Source: Bacillota bacterium (GTDB lineage Bacteria > Bacillota > Clostridia > Lachnospirales > Lachnospiraceae). From it: 64,000 nt of DNA. The notes under the pieces are model-generated. The model saw nothing but the letters and a program-made list of their open reading frames with translations, made no database searches and was not told the DNA's origin. This document shows, piece by piece, positions 8,529 to 17,355 of the stretch (the stretch's first letter is position 1; each line of letters begins with the position of its first letter). The stretch covers positions 62,001 through 126,000 of the forward strand of contig JAEWYQ010000070.1 of NCBI GenBank assembly GCA_023395555.1, in the 5' to 3' direction. Position numbers and translations under genes: made by a program.

Positions 8529-9467
8529 TTACACCAGTACCGGTACAGGCACTTTGGAAATCAAATTCTTCAACACCCGCTCCACTCCCGTCTGGGACAG
8601 TCTGGCCTCCGGCGCCAGGATAATGCGGTGAGCCAGCACCGGATGGAACAGGCGCAGGATATCGTCAGGGATGCAGTAATTTCTTCCCTCCAGATAGGCC
8701 AGAGCCTGGGATGCCCGCAGCAGGGCCAGGGTTGCCCTCGGACTGGCCCCCAGGGCGATATTGCTGTCCTTTCTGGTCTCCTGGACCACCTTGGTGATAT
8801 AGGTAATCAGGTCCTGATTGACCTTAACCTCCTCCACCTCTTTCTGCATCTTCAGCACCGTCTCTCCGTCCGCCACCGGCTCCAGCTTCTGGTTCAGCTG
8901 ACGCTTTAAGAAGCGTTCCGCCATCAGCTTCTCATCCCCCGCCTGGGGATATCCCACGGAAATCTTCATCATAAACCGGTCCAGCTGGGCTTCGGGAAGG
9001 TTATAGGTTCCCAGATAGTCGATGGGATTCTGGGTGGCAATTACCAGGAAGGGACGGGGCAGCAAATAAGTGGTTCCGTCCACCGTCACCTGCTTCTCCT
9101 CCATGGCTTCCAAAAGGCTGGCCTGGGTCTTGGGAGAGGTGCGGTTGATCTCGTCCGCCAGTATGATATTATTCATAATGGCCCCCTTGGAATACTCAAA
9201 GCTCCCTGTCTGCATATTGTAAATGGACAGACCCGTCACATCCCCTGGCAGGGTGTCCGGTGTAAACTGTATCCGGGTAAAGCCGCAATCAATGGTCTGA
9301 GCCATGATCTTTGCCAGCGTGGTCTTTCCTACTCCCGGAACATCCTCTAAAAGCAGATGCCCTCCCGCCAGGAGGGTTACCAGGGTATGCTCGATCACCT
9401 CTCTTTTTCCTACAAGAATCCGTTCCATGTTCTGTAGCATTTCCGCAATCTTCTTCTGGTTCTCCAT
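8529..9467 (-). CDS. MoxR-family AAA+ ATPase
   Basis: A 312-residue cytosolic ATPase. The Walker A is GVGKTTLAK (about 46-54, in LLLEDVPGVGKTT) and the Walker B is ILADEINRTSPKTQASLLEAMEE, followed by sensor 1 (VIATQNPI) and the arginine-containing RFMMKI segment. The C-terminal lid contains GASPRATLALLRASQALA, characteristic of MoxR. It is the first gene of the operon running leftward through DUF58 and the transglutaminase protein. MoxR proteins are regarded as metal- or complex-insertion chaperones; the client here is presumably the DUF58 protein. Confidence 0.93.
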   Translation of the reverse strand: MENQKKIAEMLQNMERILVGKREVIEHTLVTLLAGGHLLLEDVPGVGKTTLAKIMAQTIDCGFTRIQFTPDTLPGDVTGLSIYNMQTGSFEYSKGAIMNNIILADEINRTSPKTQASLLEAMEEKQVTVDGTTYLLPRPFLVIATQNPIDYLGTYNLPEAQLDRFMMKISVGYPQAGDEKLMAERFLKRQLNQKLEPVADGETVLKMQKEVEEVKVNQDLITYITKVVQETRKDSNIALGASPRATLALLRASQALAYLEGRNYCIPDDILRLFHPVLAHRIILAPEARLSQTGVERVLKNLISKVPVPVLV

Positions 9468-9505
9468 TCTATCCCCCTTCTTTCTTATTCACTTATCCCC
9501 TTTAT

Positions 9506-9552
9506 GCAAAAAGGATGCCAGAACCTTTCGCTGTGCAAAAGGCCCGCATCCT
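9506..9552 (-). terminator. Rho-independent terminator of the nucleosidase gene
   Basis: On the minus strand AGGATGC (9546-9552) pairs with GCATCCT (9512-9518), with an inner CCTTT/AAAGG stem, followed by TTTTTG. It begins 6 bases past the nucleosidase stop and separates it from the moxR operon. Confidence 0.8.
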
Positions 9553-9557
9553 GATAT

Positions 9558-10256
9558 TCATATTTTTTCAAGCAAGCCGTTCAACAGCTTTACTGTATTT
9601 CTGATGGCCAGCTCTTCGAATTCCTGGTAGCTCATCTCCGCACTGTGGTCCGCCTTATCCGATATGGCCCGGATAATCAGGAAGGGAATCTGGTTTAAAA
9701 ATGCTGTCTGCGCGATTGCTGCCCCCTCCATCTCCGTGCAGTAGCCGCCGAACTGCTCCGCCAGCCATACCTTTTTCTCCTGATCTGAAATGAACTGGTC
9801 ACCGCTCACAATCCTTCCCACGTGAACGCCCAGCCCCGGCAGAGTTTCCAAACATACCTGCTTCGCCAGCTCCACCAGACGCCGGTCCGCCGGAAAGACG
9901 GACTGCTCCATCCTGGGTATCACCCCTGCAGGATAGCCAAAGCCCGTCGCATCCATATCATGCTGCTGGGTATCCGAGGACAGCACGATATCCGCGATAT
10001 CTATCTCATTTCTCAGGGAGCCGGCCACTCCGGTGTTGATCACTGCGTCCACCTGGAAGAGATCAATGAGAAGCTGGGTGCATACCGCTGCATTCACCTT
10101 CCCGATCCCGCAGCGCACCACCACCACATTACGGCCCTGCAGACTTCCTTCACAGAATTCCATAGAGGCAGCCGTTCTCACCGCGGCCCCCTGCATCCGG
10201 CTTTTCAGGATATGAACCTCTTCATCCATGGCTCCGATAATTCCTATTCTCTTCAT
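9558..10256 (-). CDS. mtnN: 5'-methylthioadenosine/S-adenosylhomocysteine nucleosidase
   Basis: A 232-residue cytosolic enzyme that cleaves methylthioadenosine and S-adenosylhomocysteine to adenine and the thio-ribose product, in the activated methyl cycle and methionine salvage. Signature parts are MKRIGIIGAMDEEV at the N-terminus, GIGKVNAAVCTQLLID, VINTGVAGSL, and EMEGAAIAQTAFLN, which carries the ribose-binding Met-Glu. The C-terminal RAISDKAD gives the catalytic Asp. The frame extends 40 codons further upstream, but the ATG at 10256 has GGAGG at ideal spacing and matches the family N-terminus. It is monocistronic with its own terminator. Confidence 0.95.
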   Translation of the reverse strand: MKRIGIIGAMDEEVHILKSRMQGAAVRTAASMEFCEGSLQGRNVVVVRCGIGKVNAAVCTQLLIDLFQVDAVINTGVAGSLRNEIDIADIVLSSDTQQHDMDATGFGYPAGVIPRMEQSVFPADRRLVELAKQVCLETLPGLGVHVGRIVSGDQFISDQEKKVWLAEQFGGYCTEMEGAAIAQTAFLNQIPFLIIRAISDKADHSAEMSYQEFEELAIRNTVKLLNGLLEKI

Positions 10257-10445
10257 GACAACCTCCATCCCGGCCCCCTGACGAAGCTGCTCCGGATCAG
10301 CGGCATTTTCCTGCCCCTGTCCCCTGACCGTTCTGCTGCTTCTTTTCAAGAATACCATTTGAAAAATATTGTACATGATTTTATAAGGAAATTCAATATA
10401 TCATATCCTGTCCGCGGTATTATTATTTTATTAAAATTCTTCCCC

Positions 10446-10907
10446 TTATGCGGTTTTAAGAAATCCCAGAATTCGCTGGTTGACCTCAATACACTGCTCC
10501 ATGGGCATATGGGGACGGTGGCTTCCTCCGGGGACGATGAGAAGCTCCGCCTGGGGACAGCGTCTCTGAAGCTCCAGCAGCTTCTCCCGGGAAGCAAAGA
10601 TATCCTTCTCCCCTCCGATTGCCAGCATCGGCATGGTGATACGGTGCCAGTCCTCCTGCGTAAGCCGGGGATAATTGCGCCAGTCCCCGGCGCTCTGCCT
10701 GCAATGCTCCTGCCAATCCCCGCCGTGGGCCGACCCATGCAGCGCCTTGATCATCTCTATGAAAGCTTCATTCTTACCCTTTAAAAGCGCCTCCGGTTCA
10801 AAATCATCGGCCCCGGCAGGATCCGCCTCTCCGCCGCAGCCGATGGTCACAACGCTGCGGACCATCCCGGGATATTTTGCCGCCATATGCAGGGCTACTC
10901 CCCCCTA
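10446..10907 (-). pseudogene. C-terminal piece of an alpha/beta hydrolase
   Basis: About 150 residues remain of what should be a protein of 250 or more. The frame begins at a TAG (10905-10907) directly followed by GGVALHMAAKYPGMVRSVV, the residues just after the nucleophile elbow of alpha/beta hydrolases (GxSxGG, AL, AAKYP). The lid and the C-terminal core with the catalytic His (GGSHRPHMPMEQCIEVNQRILGFL) are intact, but the nucleophile Ser and everything before it are missing. An internal ATG at 10886 could start a 146-residue product, which would be inactive. The break coincides with the end of the truncated acetyltransferase gene upstream. Confidence 0.75.
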
Positions 10908-11131
10908 ACCGTCTGGCATTTATAAAACTTAACGCTGCCTATAATCCGGCCCTCCTCTTTTATCACAAATAGATTATCTTCTTTTATGCCTTCCAGGGCT
11001 GTTTCTCTAACAGGATAGATTCCCTTCCTCCAGCCCGGAAAATTAGTATGCCTTTCAAGGTAATCGTTTAAATCATCATACAGAGCTTCCAATTCATTTA
11101 CATCACTTATCGTTCCTTTTTCTATCTTCAT
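10895..11131 (-). pseudogene. N-terminal piece of a GNAT acetyltransferase
   Basis: MKIEKGTISDVNELEALYDDL opens a GNAT N-acetyltransferase domain and runs through LFVIKEEGRIIGSVKFYK, the beta4 strand before the acetyl-CoA loop. It then stops after QTVRGE. At about 79 residues it is half the usual 150-170, and the acetyl-CoA binding motif (Q/RxxGxG/A) is lost. The last residues come from the fused hydrolase sequence, so the gene was cut in its middle by a deletion or by chimeric assembly. The frame is also open from 11167, but the ATG at 11131 matches the family start. Confidence 0.7.
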
Positions 11132-11197
11132 CGTCTTCTCTTCCATTATACAATTTTTGTTTGTCAATCTGCTGATTATTCTCTGGTACTGCTCTTA

Positions 11198-12316
11198 TCA
11201 ACCACAGTACAATCCAAAATACTCCGCAATCATATCCACGGCTTGTTCCACTGTCGAATTATCATCCCAGATAATATGCTTTACCCCGTATTGTGTTGTT
11301 TCACCGGGAATCTCACCCTTGACTTTTTCAAATGCTGCATTAACCGTGCCAACCAGTCTTTCCTTATCCTTTTCAGAAATATCACGGCTGCGAATCTCTT
11401 CTGCATACCGGTTACAAAATTCATCGGCGGCCCTATCGTTGGAAATTCTGACTGCATTGGTTACATACGGGAGTATACTTTCAATGTCAATATCGTTTTC
11501 ACAGATTACTTTATCATATTTTGCAGTAAGCTGAATCAAATCCATTATAACCATTGGCGTAAAATCGCGTACGACTTCATGTTCCCACTGCATGGCATCT
11601 TCCGGGTCCTGCGCCCAAAAATCCGGTATACTACGGCATAATCCCGGCTGAAATTTGGGGTCGGCATTTTGGGAATGCTTAGCCCGATTCTCACATGTGT
11701 GATATACGAAAAGACCGTATCTGCGTCCAAGCTCCTCCGCCACAGATATTCCTTCGTTACTCCCCCATATAAAATAAACATTCTGCAGCATTCTCCTCAA
11801 GACATTATCGGGGATTGACAATCTTGATACGGCTCTTTCCTCGAGTTTTTCCGTCACTTCAAACAACCGGTGTACGGGGGAGGGGTTACCGGTATACTCT
11901 GCGTTGATGAACTGCGTTTCTATTTCCTTTGCCCTGTCATACAGCTGCTTTATGTCGGAAGCTTTGCTAAAATCGGCCTGTTCAATCTGCCGGATAAAGG
12001 TTAGTACAATCGCCTTCAACTCATGCAAAAGCGCGACTTCTTCGTCAATGTCATTTACCTTCTGCCCCAATACTTCTAAAACGGCTTCCGATCCGGCTGT
12101 GCTGAAAATACGCCGGATGTCCTTGATGCCGATATTGAGTTTACGCAGGATCAAAATCTGCTCCAGCCTTTTTATATTGGCATCGTCATACATTCTATAA
12201 GCATAATCCTTTGTTCGCCGGCTCTGAAGCAGTCCGATTTCCTCATAATAGCGGAGCGTCCGTGTTGTCACGCCGTAGCGGTTTGAAAGGTCGCCTGCCT
12301 TGATTAATTCAGTCAT
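11198..12316 (-). CDS. MerR-family regulator fused to a P-loop kinase-like domain
   Basis: A 372-residue protein. Residues 1-70 are a MerR winged helix (IKAGDLSNRYGVTTRTLRYYEEIGLL, then the wing and LRKLNIGIKDIRRIF), followed by a dimerisation helix to about 125. From about 170 it resembles small P-loop nucleoside-kinase-like proteins: VYFIWGSNEGISVAEELGRRYG occupies the place of a Walker A strand-loop-helix, and VICENDIDIESILPYVTNAV follows as a later core strand. The loop lacks the invariant Lys and the GKS/T ending, so nucleotide hydrolysis is doubtful; it may bind a ligand as an effector domain. It is expressed from GGTGG before ATG 12316. The fold call for the second half is my inference. 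Confidence 0.8.
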   Translation of the reverse strand: MTELIKAGDLSNRYGVTTRTLRYYEEIGLLQSRRTKDYAYRMYDDANIKRLEQILILRKLNIGIKDIRRIFSTAGSEAVLEVLGQKVNDIDEEVALLHELKAIVLTFIRQIEQADFSKASDIKQLYDRAKEIETQFINAEYTGNPSPVHRLFEVTEKLEERAVSRLSIPDNVLRRMLQNVYFIWGSNEGISVAEELGRRYGLFVYHTCENRAKHSQNADPKFQPGLCRSIPDFWAQDPEDAMQWEHEVVRDFTPMVIMDLIQLTAKYDKVICENDIDIESILPYVTNAVRISNDRAADEFCNRYAEEIRSRDISEKDKERLVGTVNAAFEKVKGEIPGETTQYGVKHIIWDDNSTVEQAVDMIAEYFGLYCG

Positions 12317-12449
12317 TGCTACCACCCTTATTCAATTTAAGTACAGTAAATTTTACTGCCTGATTATATGGTAACCGTTGACGCAACGTTCGTGTCAATA
12401 CCAAATCATACAATGGGCGTAAAATGGGAAAAATGAGACGCCCCTTTTA

Positions 12450-12986
12450 TTATGTCAGCTCAAACCGTTTTATCAATCTCATGGGATAGGTGTAAACTTC
12501 TAATGCCATAATTTCCGCTCCCCCAAAAATATTCTGTGAAAAGATAAGCTCCATCATCCTTTGCATCCCGGCCACCTTGACAATCCCTATTGTCGCATGA
12601 ATAACGGGGTTGCCGTGAGTAATAGAATTAAACCACCCGATGCCAGTGCAATACTCCTCGTATTTTTCGTGGAATTCGTAATAAAAATCAACGAAGGACT
12701 TTGAATGTGCCGGGTCAAGACATATTACCGCCGTTTTCGTATGCTCACTGCCAGGCGGGAGGATACTGATGGAATGAAATGCGATTTTCTGTTTCTTATG
12801 CTTCGCTGCAAAGTCCGAGGTCCATTTGCAAAGAAGCTCTTCATCTAAATTTTCATAGGCCGCAATGGTAATATGGGGCGGCCATTCAGGGACAGAATAT
12901 CCCTCATCAGACAATGCTTTTTTCAAATTCATTAATTGCAGCTCTTTTTCTTCGTTAAATCTTGCCAATACAACATAGTTACTCAT
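12450..12986 (-). CDS. 2'-5' RNA ligase / 2H phosphoesterase-like protein
   Basis: A 178-residue cytosolic protein of the 2H phosphoesterase superfamily, recognised by its two H-x-T motifs: PPHITIAAYE near residue 40 and IHATIGIV near 142. The distance between them and the total length match LigT/ThpR-like proteins, which act on 2'-5' or cyclic phosphodiester bonds. The biological substrate is unknown. It lies in a patch of accessory genes (MerR fusion, toxin-antitoxin, YcxB) and has no clear partner. Confidence 0.85.
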   Translation of the reverse strand: MSNYVVLARFNEEKELQLMNLKKALSDEGYSVPEWPPHITIAAYENLDEELLCKWTSDFAAKHKKQKIAFHSISILPPGSEHTKTAVICLDPAHSKSFVDFYYEFHEKYEEYCTGIGWFNSITHGNPVIHATIGIVKVAGMQRMMELIFSQNIFGGAEIMALEVYTYPMRLIKRFELT

Positions 12987-13005
12987 TGCCTGCCCTTCCC
13001 TTCAC

Positions 13006-13334
13006 TTATTTTTCTGTCTGCTTCATAAGCTGGTTATCAATATCTCTGCCCGAATACATCACACGAATTACAGTTACAATAGCCGCATCCTTATCTGAAA
13101 GATAAAACACCAGATAATTATCAACAGGCATAACTCTTAGTCCTCTGCTGTGCCATGGTTCCTTTTTATAAAGGCTGAATTTCTCAGGAAATTCAGCCAG
13201 TCCCATGACATGTTTCTCTAACCGGTCAGCTGTCCTGCCGCATTATCCGGTGAGAGCAGATCAAATGCAATATATTCATAAATTCCTCTCAAATCGGCAT
13301 CCGCCTGATCGGTGGTAATTACTTCATAATTCAT
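13006..13334 (-). pseudogene. ParE/RelE-type toxin, frameshifted
   Basis: The gene starts at ATG 13334, overlapping the antitoxin stop (ATGA). The first 38 codons encode MNYEVITTDQADADLRGIY and on through FDLLSPDNAAGQL, an intact ParE/RelE N-terminus, and then hit TAG at 13218-13220. The downstream part continues in another frame as RLEKHVMGLAEFPEKF to the C-terminus ending in MYSGRDIDNQLMK (stop at 13006), which includes the usual RVMYSGRDI motif. A single missing base near 13220-13230 explains both halves. An internal ATG at 13206 would give only 66 residues. Either the toxin is dead or the base is a sequencing error. Confidence 0.8.
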
Positions 13335-13639
13335 ACACCATAGTCCCTGCGAATATCAGCAAATGTCTGTTTTGCAGGCTTTGTTTTTCCTGTAACCATA
13401 TCCGCATATCCTTTCTCAAGTTCTGCATTTAAACCTGCTTCAGAAAGCTCCGCTGCATTTACAGGTCTTGCATTTGGAAGCTTTACGTCAAAAGGAAGTC
13501 CTCTGTTTAAAATAATCTGTTTATAAAACATATTGATTGCATTGGATGCAGGGATGCCAAGAGCTGATAAAATGCTCTCGGCTTCTTCTTTCACATCCGG
13601 TTCTATTCTTGCGTATAAATTAGCTGATTTTGCTGCCAT
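13331..13639 (-). CDS. RelB/DinJ-family antitoxin
   Basis: A 102-residue protein. The N-terminal ribbon-helix-helix (SANLYARIEPDVKEEAESILSALGIPASNAINMFYKQIILNRGLPF) matches RelB/DinJ antitoxins, and the C-terminal tail (AKQTFADIRRDYGV) is the part that wraps the toxin. It is directly upstream of and overlaps the ParE/RelE toxin gene by 4 nt, the classic operon order. RelB-type antitoxins repress their own promoter, which should lie in 13640-13727. The antitoxin is intact while its toxin is frameshifted. Confidence 0.88.
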   Translation of the reverse strand: MAAKSANLYARIEPDVKEEAESILSALGIPASNAINMFYKQIILNRGLPFDVKLPNARPVNAAELSEAGLNAELEKGYADMVTGKTKPAKQTFADIRRDYGV

Positions 13640-13727
13640 AGTCTATACTCCTTTCCAAAGCATAGTATTCCTACTTCTCACCTTCATTATACATTTTTGT
13701 GCGCACAATAGCAATACAAATTATTTT

Positions 13728-14363
13728 CTAAGCGATATTCACTACCTCAAATAAATTGTCCGATTTATATGTAATGAACTTTATAAACTCGGTCACATTA
13801 TTTGGCGTCAAATCCTTCTTTTGCAAAACAGTAATTCGCTTATCCCAAATCAATATAAACAAATCATTCGTGATAAACATTCTTTCTATTTCACGATAGT
13901 CAATTGCATTGTTTTCTAATAATTGGATTTTTTCATCCGTAAATGTAACCTGATGCTCTGCAGGAAGCGCTTCATACCCGCCAAACAGCTGTATTGCCGC
14001 TTTATCAAATGCAGTTAACTTTACCTTCTTTTGTTTCCTTCGGCTCATTAAATATATCATTCCTGTACCAATGGCAAGGGCTCCTACTATTAACGGCATT
14101 CGCATCTCCTTTGGATCCATAAGCGAAGGAATAAAAAGAAAAAACCCGAAAAGCAATAAAAATATTCCATATATTTTATATATGATTCGCCCCGTTTTCA
14201 ACGCTTTTCCGGCGGCTTTTTTCGCATTCATTTTATCTGTAAACCTCCATATTTTGGGGTATGCTTCTCTTGAAAACAGCTCACTTCTCTTTTCTAATGC
14301 CTTACTTACCTGTGACTTAAAGATTATATCATTATACTCACTTAATATAAAAACAAACTCCAT
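13728..14363 (-). CDS. YcxB-like domain membrane protein
   Basis: A 211-residue protein of the YcxB-like type. It has an N-terminal soluble stretch, two adjacent membrane helices near residues 65-110 (IYGIFLLLFGFFLFIPSL and LIVGALAIGTGMIYLMS), and a C-terminal cytosolic domain with VTFTDEKIQLLENNAIDYREIERMF and LFILIWDKRITVLQKKDL, typical of the family. Function is unknown. The gene is more A/T-rich than its neighbours and belongs to the accessory patch. Confidence 0.7.
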   Translation of the reverse strand: MEFVFILSEYNDIIFKSQVSKALEKRSELFSREAYPKIWRFTDKMNAKKAAGKALKTGRIIYKIYGIFLLLFGFFLFIPSLMDPKEMRMPLIVGALAIGTGMIYLMSRRKQKKVKLTAFDKAAIQLFGGYEALPAEHQVTFTDEKIQLLENNAIDYREIERMFITNDLFILIWDKRITVLQKKDLTPNNVTEFIKFITYKSDNLFEVVNIA

Positions 14364-14658
14364 ACCCTGTTTCTCCTCCTAAACACTGACCTGGATGCCG
14401 GTCAAATCCTGTTTGCCGGACTGCCAAACCGGAAGCTGTTAAACTTCGTACTTTACTTACATGGACTTCATTATATCAGAAGACACCGCTTATTTCTATC
14501 ATTTATATCAGTATGGTGCAATCAAGTCCCTTGTTTATTTTCAAGTCATCTTTATGTAAATTTAATGTCATATGGAAAACCATAATGCTATAGTAATTTG
14601 TTTTATGTTACATTATAATTTAGAATATACATTATGAAAGAAAGGAGGGCAAATTGAG
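14364..14658. promoter_or_regulatory. Intergenic region upstream of kdpD
   Basis: A 295-bp A/T-rich gap between divergent ycxB-like and kdpD genes. TATAGT at 14589-14594 and TATAAT at 14614-14619 are possible -10 elements, neither with a good -35. TAATGTCATA (14563-14572) recurs with one change upstream of the TrkH unit (18138-18147) and may be a binding site for KdpE. A strong AGGAGG ribosome site precedes the kdpD ATG. I looked for a c-di-AMP (ydaO) riboswitch and did not find one. Confidence 0.4.
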
Positions 14659-17355
14659 ATGCCAATTCATCAAACCGATTCCGAAGGCCTGCCCGGGCCG
14701 TCTTCTACTGCCCCTGCTGAAAAAAAACGCGGCAGACTGAAAATATACTTCGGCTATGCAGCCGGGGTCGGCAAGACCTGCGCCATGCTGCACGACGCTC
14801 ATGAGATAAAAAAAGACGGTATCGATGTTGTCGCCGGCTATATTGAACCCCATGCCTGGCCGGAAACGGCGGCCCTGATAGAAGGATTGGAACCTTTGCC
14901 TCCTTTGGAACTCTCCTATAAAGGCGTCACGTTGAAAGAGTTTGATTTAGACAGGGCAATGCGCAGAAAGCCTGAGATTATTCTGATAGATGAGCTGGCC
15001 CATACCAACACGGAAGGCTGCCGCCACAAAAAAAGGTATCAGGATGTGGAAGAACTGCTGCGGGCCGGAATCGATGTATATACCACCATTAATGTGCAGC
15101 ATATCGAAAGCTTGAACGATGTTGTGGTGTCCATCACGGGTATTTCAGTGCCCGAACGTATCCCGGACAGCGTGTTTGACAGTGCGGACCAAATTGAACT
15201 TGTGGATATTGAACCGGATGAGCTGATCGAGCGCCTGAATAAAGGGAATGCCTATCATGAAGGGTCCCGGCAGACGCTTTCTGATTTTTTTTCCAGAGAA
15301 AAGCTGATTGCTCTTCGTGAAATTGCGCTGCGGCGCACAGCGGACCAGGTCAACCGGATTTCGTTACAGATCGGTGAGCAGACACAAAGCACCGGCCCTT
15401 ATCCCAATGAACATATTCTTGTCTGCCTGTCCCCGTCGCCCTCCAACGCCAAGGTGATTCGCACTGCCGCAAGAATGGCAGATGCATTCCATGGCATGTT
15501 CACCGCGCTCTTTGTAGAAACACCGAAAATATCGGGTGGAACCAATAATAACCAAACATGGCTTAAGGAGCATTTAAGGCTTGCCGAGCAGCTTGGCGCT
15601 CAAATCGCCACCGTGTATGGGGAGGATGTTCCCGGACAGATTGCGGAATATGCTAAGGTGAGCCGTGTTTCAAAAATCGTCATGGGCCGCTCCAATCATA
15701 TAAACAGATGGTTCACAAAACCAACCTTCATGGACAGGCTGTCGATCCTTGCACCCAATATAGATATTTATATCATCCCGGATTCTCAGCCTTCCTTCCG
15801 TTTTCGGCTGCCCGGATATTCAAAAACCACCCGGTTCTCACTGGCGGATTCCTTTAAAACCATAGGCGTTTTAATTGTCTGCACATTAATCGGGCTGTGG
15901 TTTAACTCCCTGGGCTTCAGTGAATCAACGATCATAACGGTTTACATTTTGGGCGTATTGATTAATTCCATTGCGACAAGGGGGCAGATATACAGTGTGA
16001 TATCGTCCGTCGTTAGTGTGCTGATCTTTGATCTCTTCTTCACCAAACCATATTTTAATTTTCATTCGTTTGGCGGAGGATATCCGGTCACCTTTCTGGT
16101 CATGCTCGCGTCGGCCATCATTACCAGCACGCTGACCAAGCGGGTGAAAGAGCAGGCGCGGCAAGCCGTGCAAAAAGCTTACCGTACGGAGGTGCTTTTG
16201 GAAACAAGCCACAAGCTGCAGCAAGCCAAGGATGAGGCGGCCATTTTGAGTGAAACAGCGCAGCAAATGGTCAAGCTGCTGGATAGAAGCATTGTTTTTT
16301 ATTCCGTACGGGAAAACGCGCTGTCCGACCCGACGGTTTTCTTGAAGGAAGCCTCGGAAGCCGATCCGCAGGATTATCTCGAACCGGATGAACGCACCAT
16401 AGCGGAGTGGGTTTATAAGAATAATAAGCGGGCGGGAGCCACTACAGACACCTTATCCGCCGCAAAATGCCTATACCTTGCGGTACGCGGAAAAGACAGG
16501 GTTTTTGCTGTTGCGGGAATTGTCATGGAAAACGAAGCGCCTCTGGAGGCATTTGAAAAGAGCTTAGTGATCGCCATGCTCGGAGAATGCGGCCTGGCAC
16601 TGGAAAAGGAATGGTTAAATGAATCGAAAAAACAGATCACCCTGCAAGCGCAGCAGGAGCAGCTCCGAGCCAATCTGCTTCGAGGAATCTCCCATGATTT
16701 ACGCACCCCGCTTACCAGTATTTCAGGCAACGCAGGTATTCTCATAGGGAATTCAAACGTCCTGAGCGAAGAACAGAAAAATGGGCTCTATACCGATATC
16801 TACGACGATTCCATGTGGCTGATTAAGCTAGTGGAGAACCTGCTTTCCATCACCCGAATCGACAACGGTACGCTGAATTTGAATTTACAGCCTGAGCTTT
16901 TGGATGAGGTGATCGCGGAAGCTCTGCTTCATATCAACCGGAAAAGTGCGGAGCATAAGATAGAAACGGTTCTCGACGACGAATTTCTTATGGCGAAAAT
17001 GGATTCCCGCCTTATTATTCAGGTTCTGATCAACGCCGTAGACAATGCGATTAAATATACTCCGGTGGGTTCTCATATTAAGCTTTCGGCAAAAAAGGAA
17101 GGCCAATTCATCCGCATTGAGATAGCCGACAATGGCCCCGGTATTTCGGATGCGGTAAAGACGAAAGTGTTCGATATGTTTTTTACGGCAGATACTGTCA
17201 GCATAGACGGCCGGCGCGGGCTAGGGTTAGGTCTTACTTTATGTAAAGCAATCGTGAATGCCCACGGAGGTACAATCTATATTAATGACAATATCCCGCA
17301 AGGGACCGTGATTGGCTTTACCTTGCAGGCAGAGGAGGTGGATGTTCATGAATAA
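14659..17355 (+). CDS. kdpD: Sensor histidine kinase KdpD
   Basis: An 898-residue potassium/turgor sensor kinase. The N-terminal KdpD domain has the Walker A GYAAGVGKTCAML and the LIDELAHTNTEG motif; a universal-stress-like domain follows (about 245-375), then four closely spaced membrane helices (about 395-490), a GAF-like region and the kinase core. The phospho-acceptor His is in RGISHDLRTPLTSISGNAG; the ATP-binding N box is NAVDNAIKYTP, with G boxes DNGPGIS and GLGLGLTLCKAIV. The start has AGGAGG 11 nt upstream. The gene overlaps kdpE by 8 nt. No kdpFABC genes are present, so this pair probably controls the TrkH/TrkA genes just downstream. Confidence 0.95.
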   Translation: MPIHQTDSEGLPGPSSTAPAEKKRGRLKIYFGYAAGVGKTCAMLHDAHEIKKDGIDVVAGYIEPHAWPETAALIEGLEPLPPLELSYKGVTLKEFDLDRAMRRKPEIILIDELAHTNTEGCRHKKRYQDVEELLRAGIDVYTTINVQHIESLNDVVVSITGISVPERIPDSVFDSADQIELVDIEPDELIERLNKGNAYHEGSRQTLSDFFSREKLIALREIALRRTADQVNRISLQIGEQTQSTGPYPNEHILVCLSPSPSNAKVIRTAARMADAFHGMFTALFVETPKISGGTNNNQTWLKEHLRLAEQLGAQIATVYGEDVPGQIAEYAKVSRVSKIVMGRSNHINRWFTKPTFMDRLSILAPNIDIYIIPDSQPSFRFRLPGYSKTTRFSLADSFKTIGVLIVCTLIGLWFNSLGFSESTIITVYILGVLINSIATRGQIYSVISSVVSVLIFDLFFTKPYFNFHSFGGGYPVTFLVMLASAIITSTLTKRVKEQARQAVQKAYRTEVLLETSHKLQQAKDEAAILSETAQQMVKLLDRSIVFYSVRENALSDPTVFLKEASEADPQDYLEPDERTIAEWVYKNNKRAGATTDTLSAAKCLYLAVRGKDRVFAVAGIVMENEAPLEAFEKSLVIAMLGECGLALEKEWLNESKKQITLQAQQEQLRANLLRGISHDLRTPLTSISGNAGILIGNSNVLSEEQKNGLYTDIYDDSMWLIKLVENLLSITRIDNGTLNLNLQPELLDEVIAEALLHINRKSAEHKIETVLDDEFLMAKMDSRLIIQVLINAVDNAIKYTPVGSHIKLSAKKEGQFIRIEIADNGPGISDAVKTKVFDMFFTADTVSIDGRRGLGLGLTLCKAIVNAHGGTIYINDNIPQGTVIGFTLQAEEVDVHE

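Noticed and set aside
12412-12447. GGGCGT ... ACGCCC hairpin followed by T-rich sequence
   Set aside because: The T-run lies on the plus strand, but no plus-strand gene ends there, and both neighbours are minus-strand genes. Its role is not supported.
14364-14658. c-di-AMP riboswitch before kdpD or the trk unit
   Set aside because: These elements often precede K+ uptake genes, but I could not find the conserved core here or at 18068-18193.
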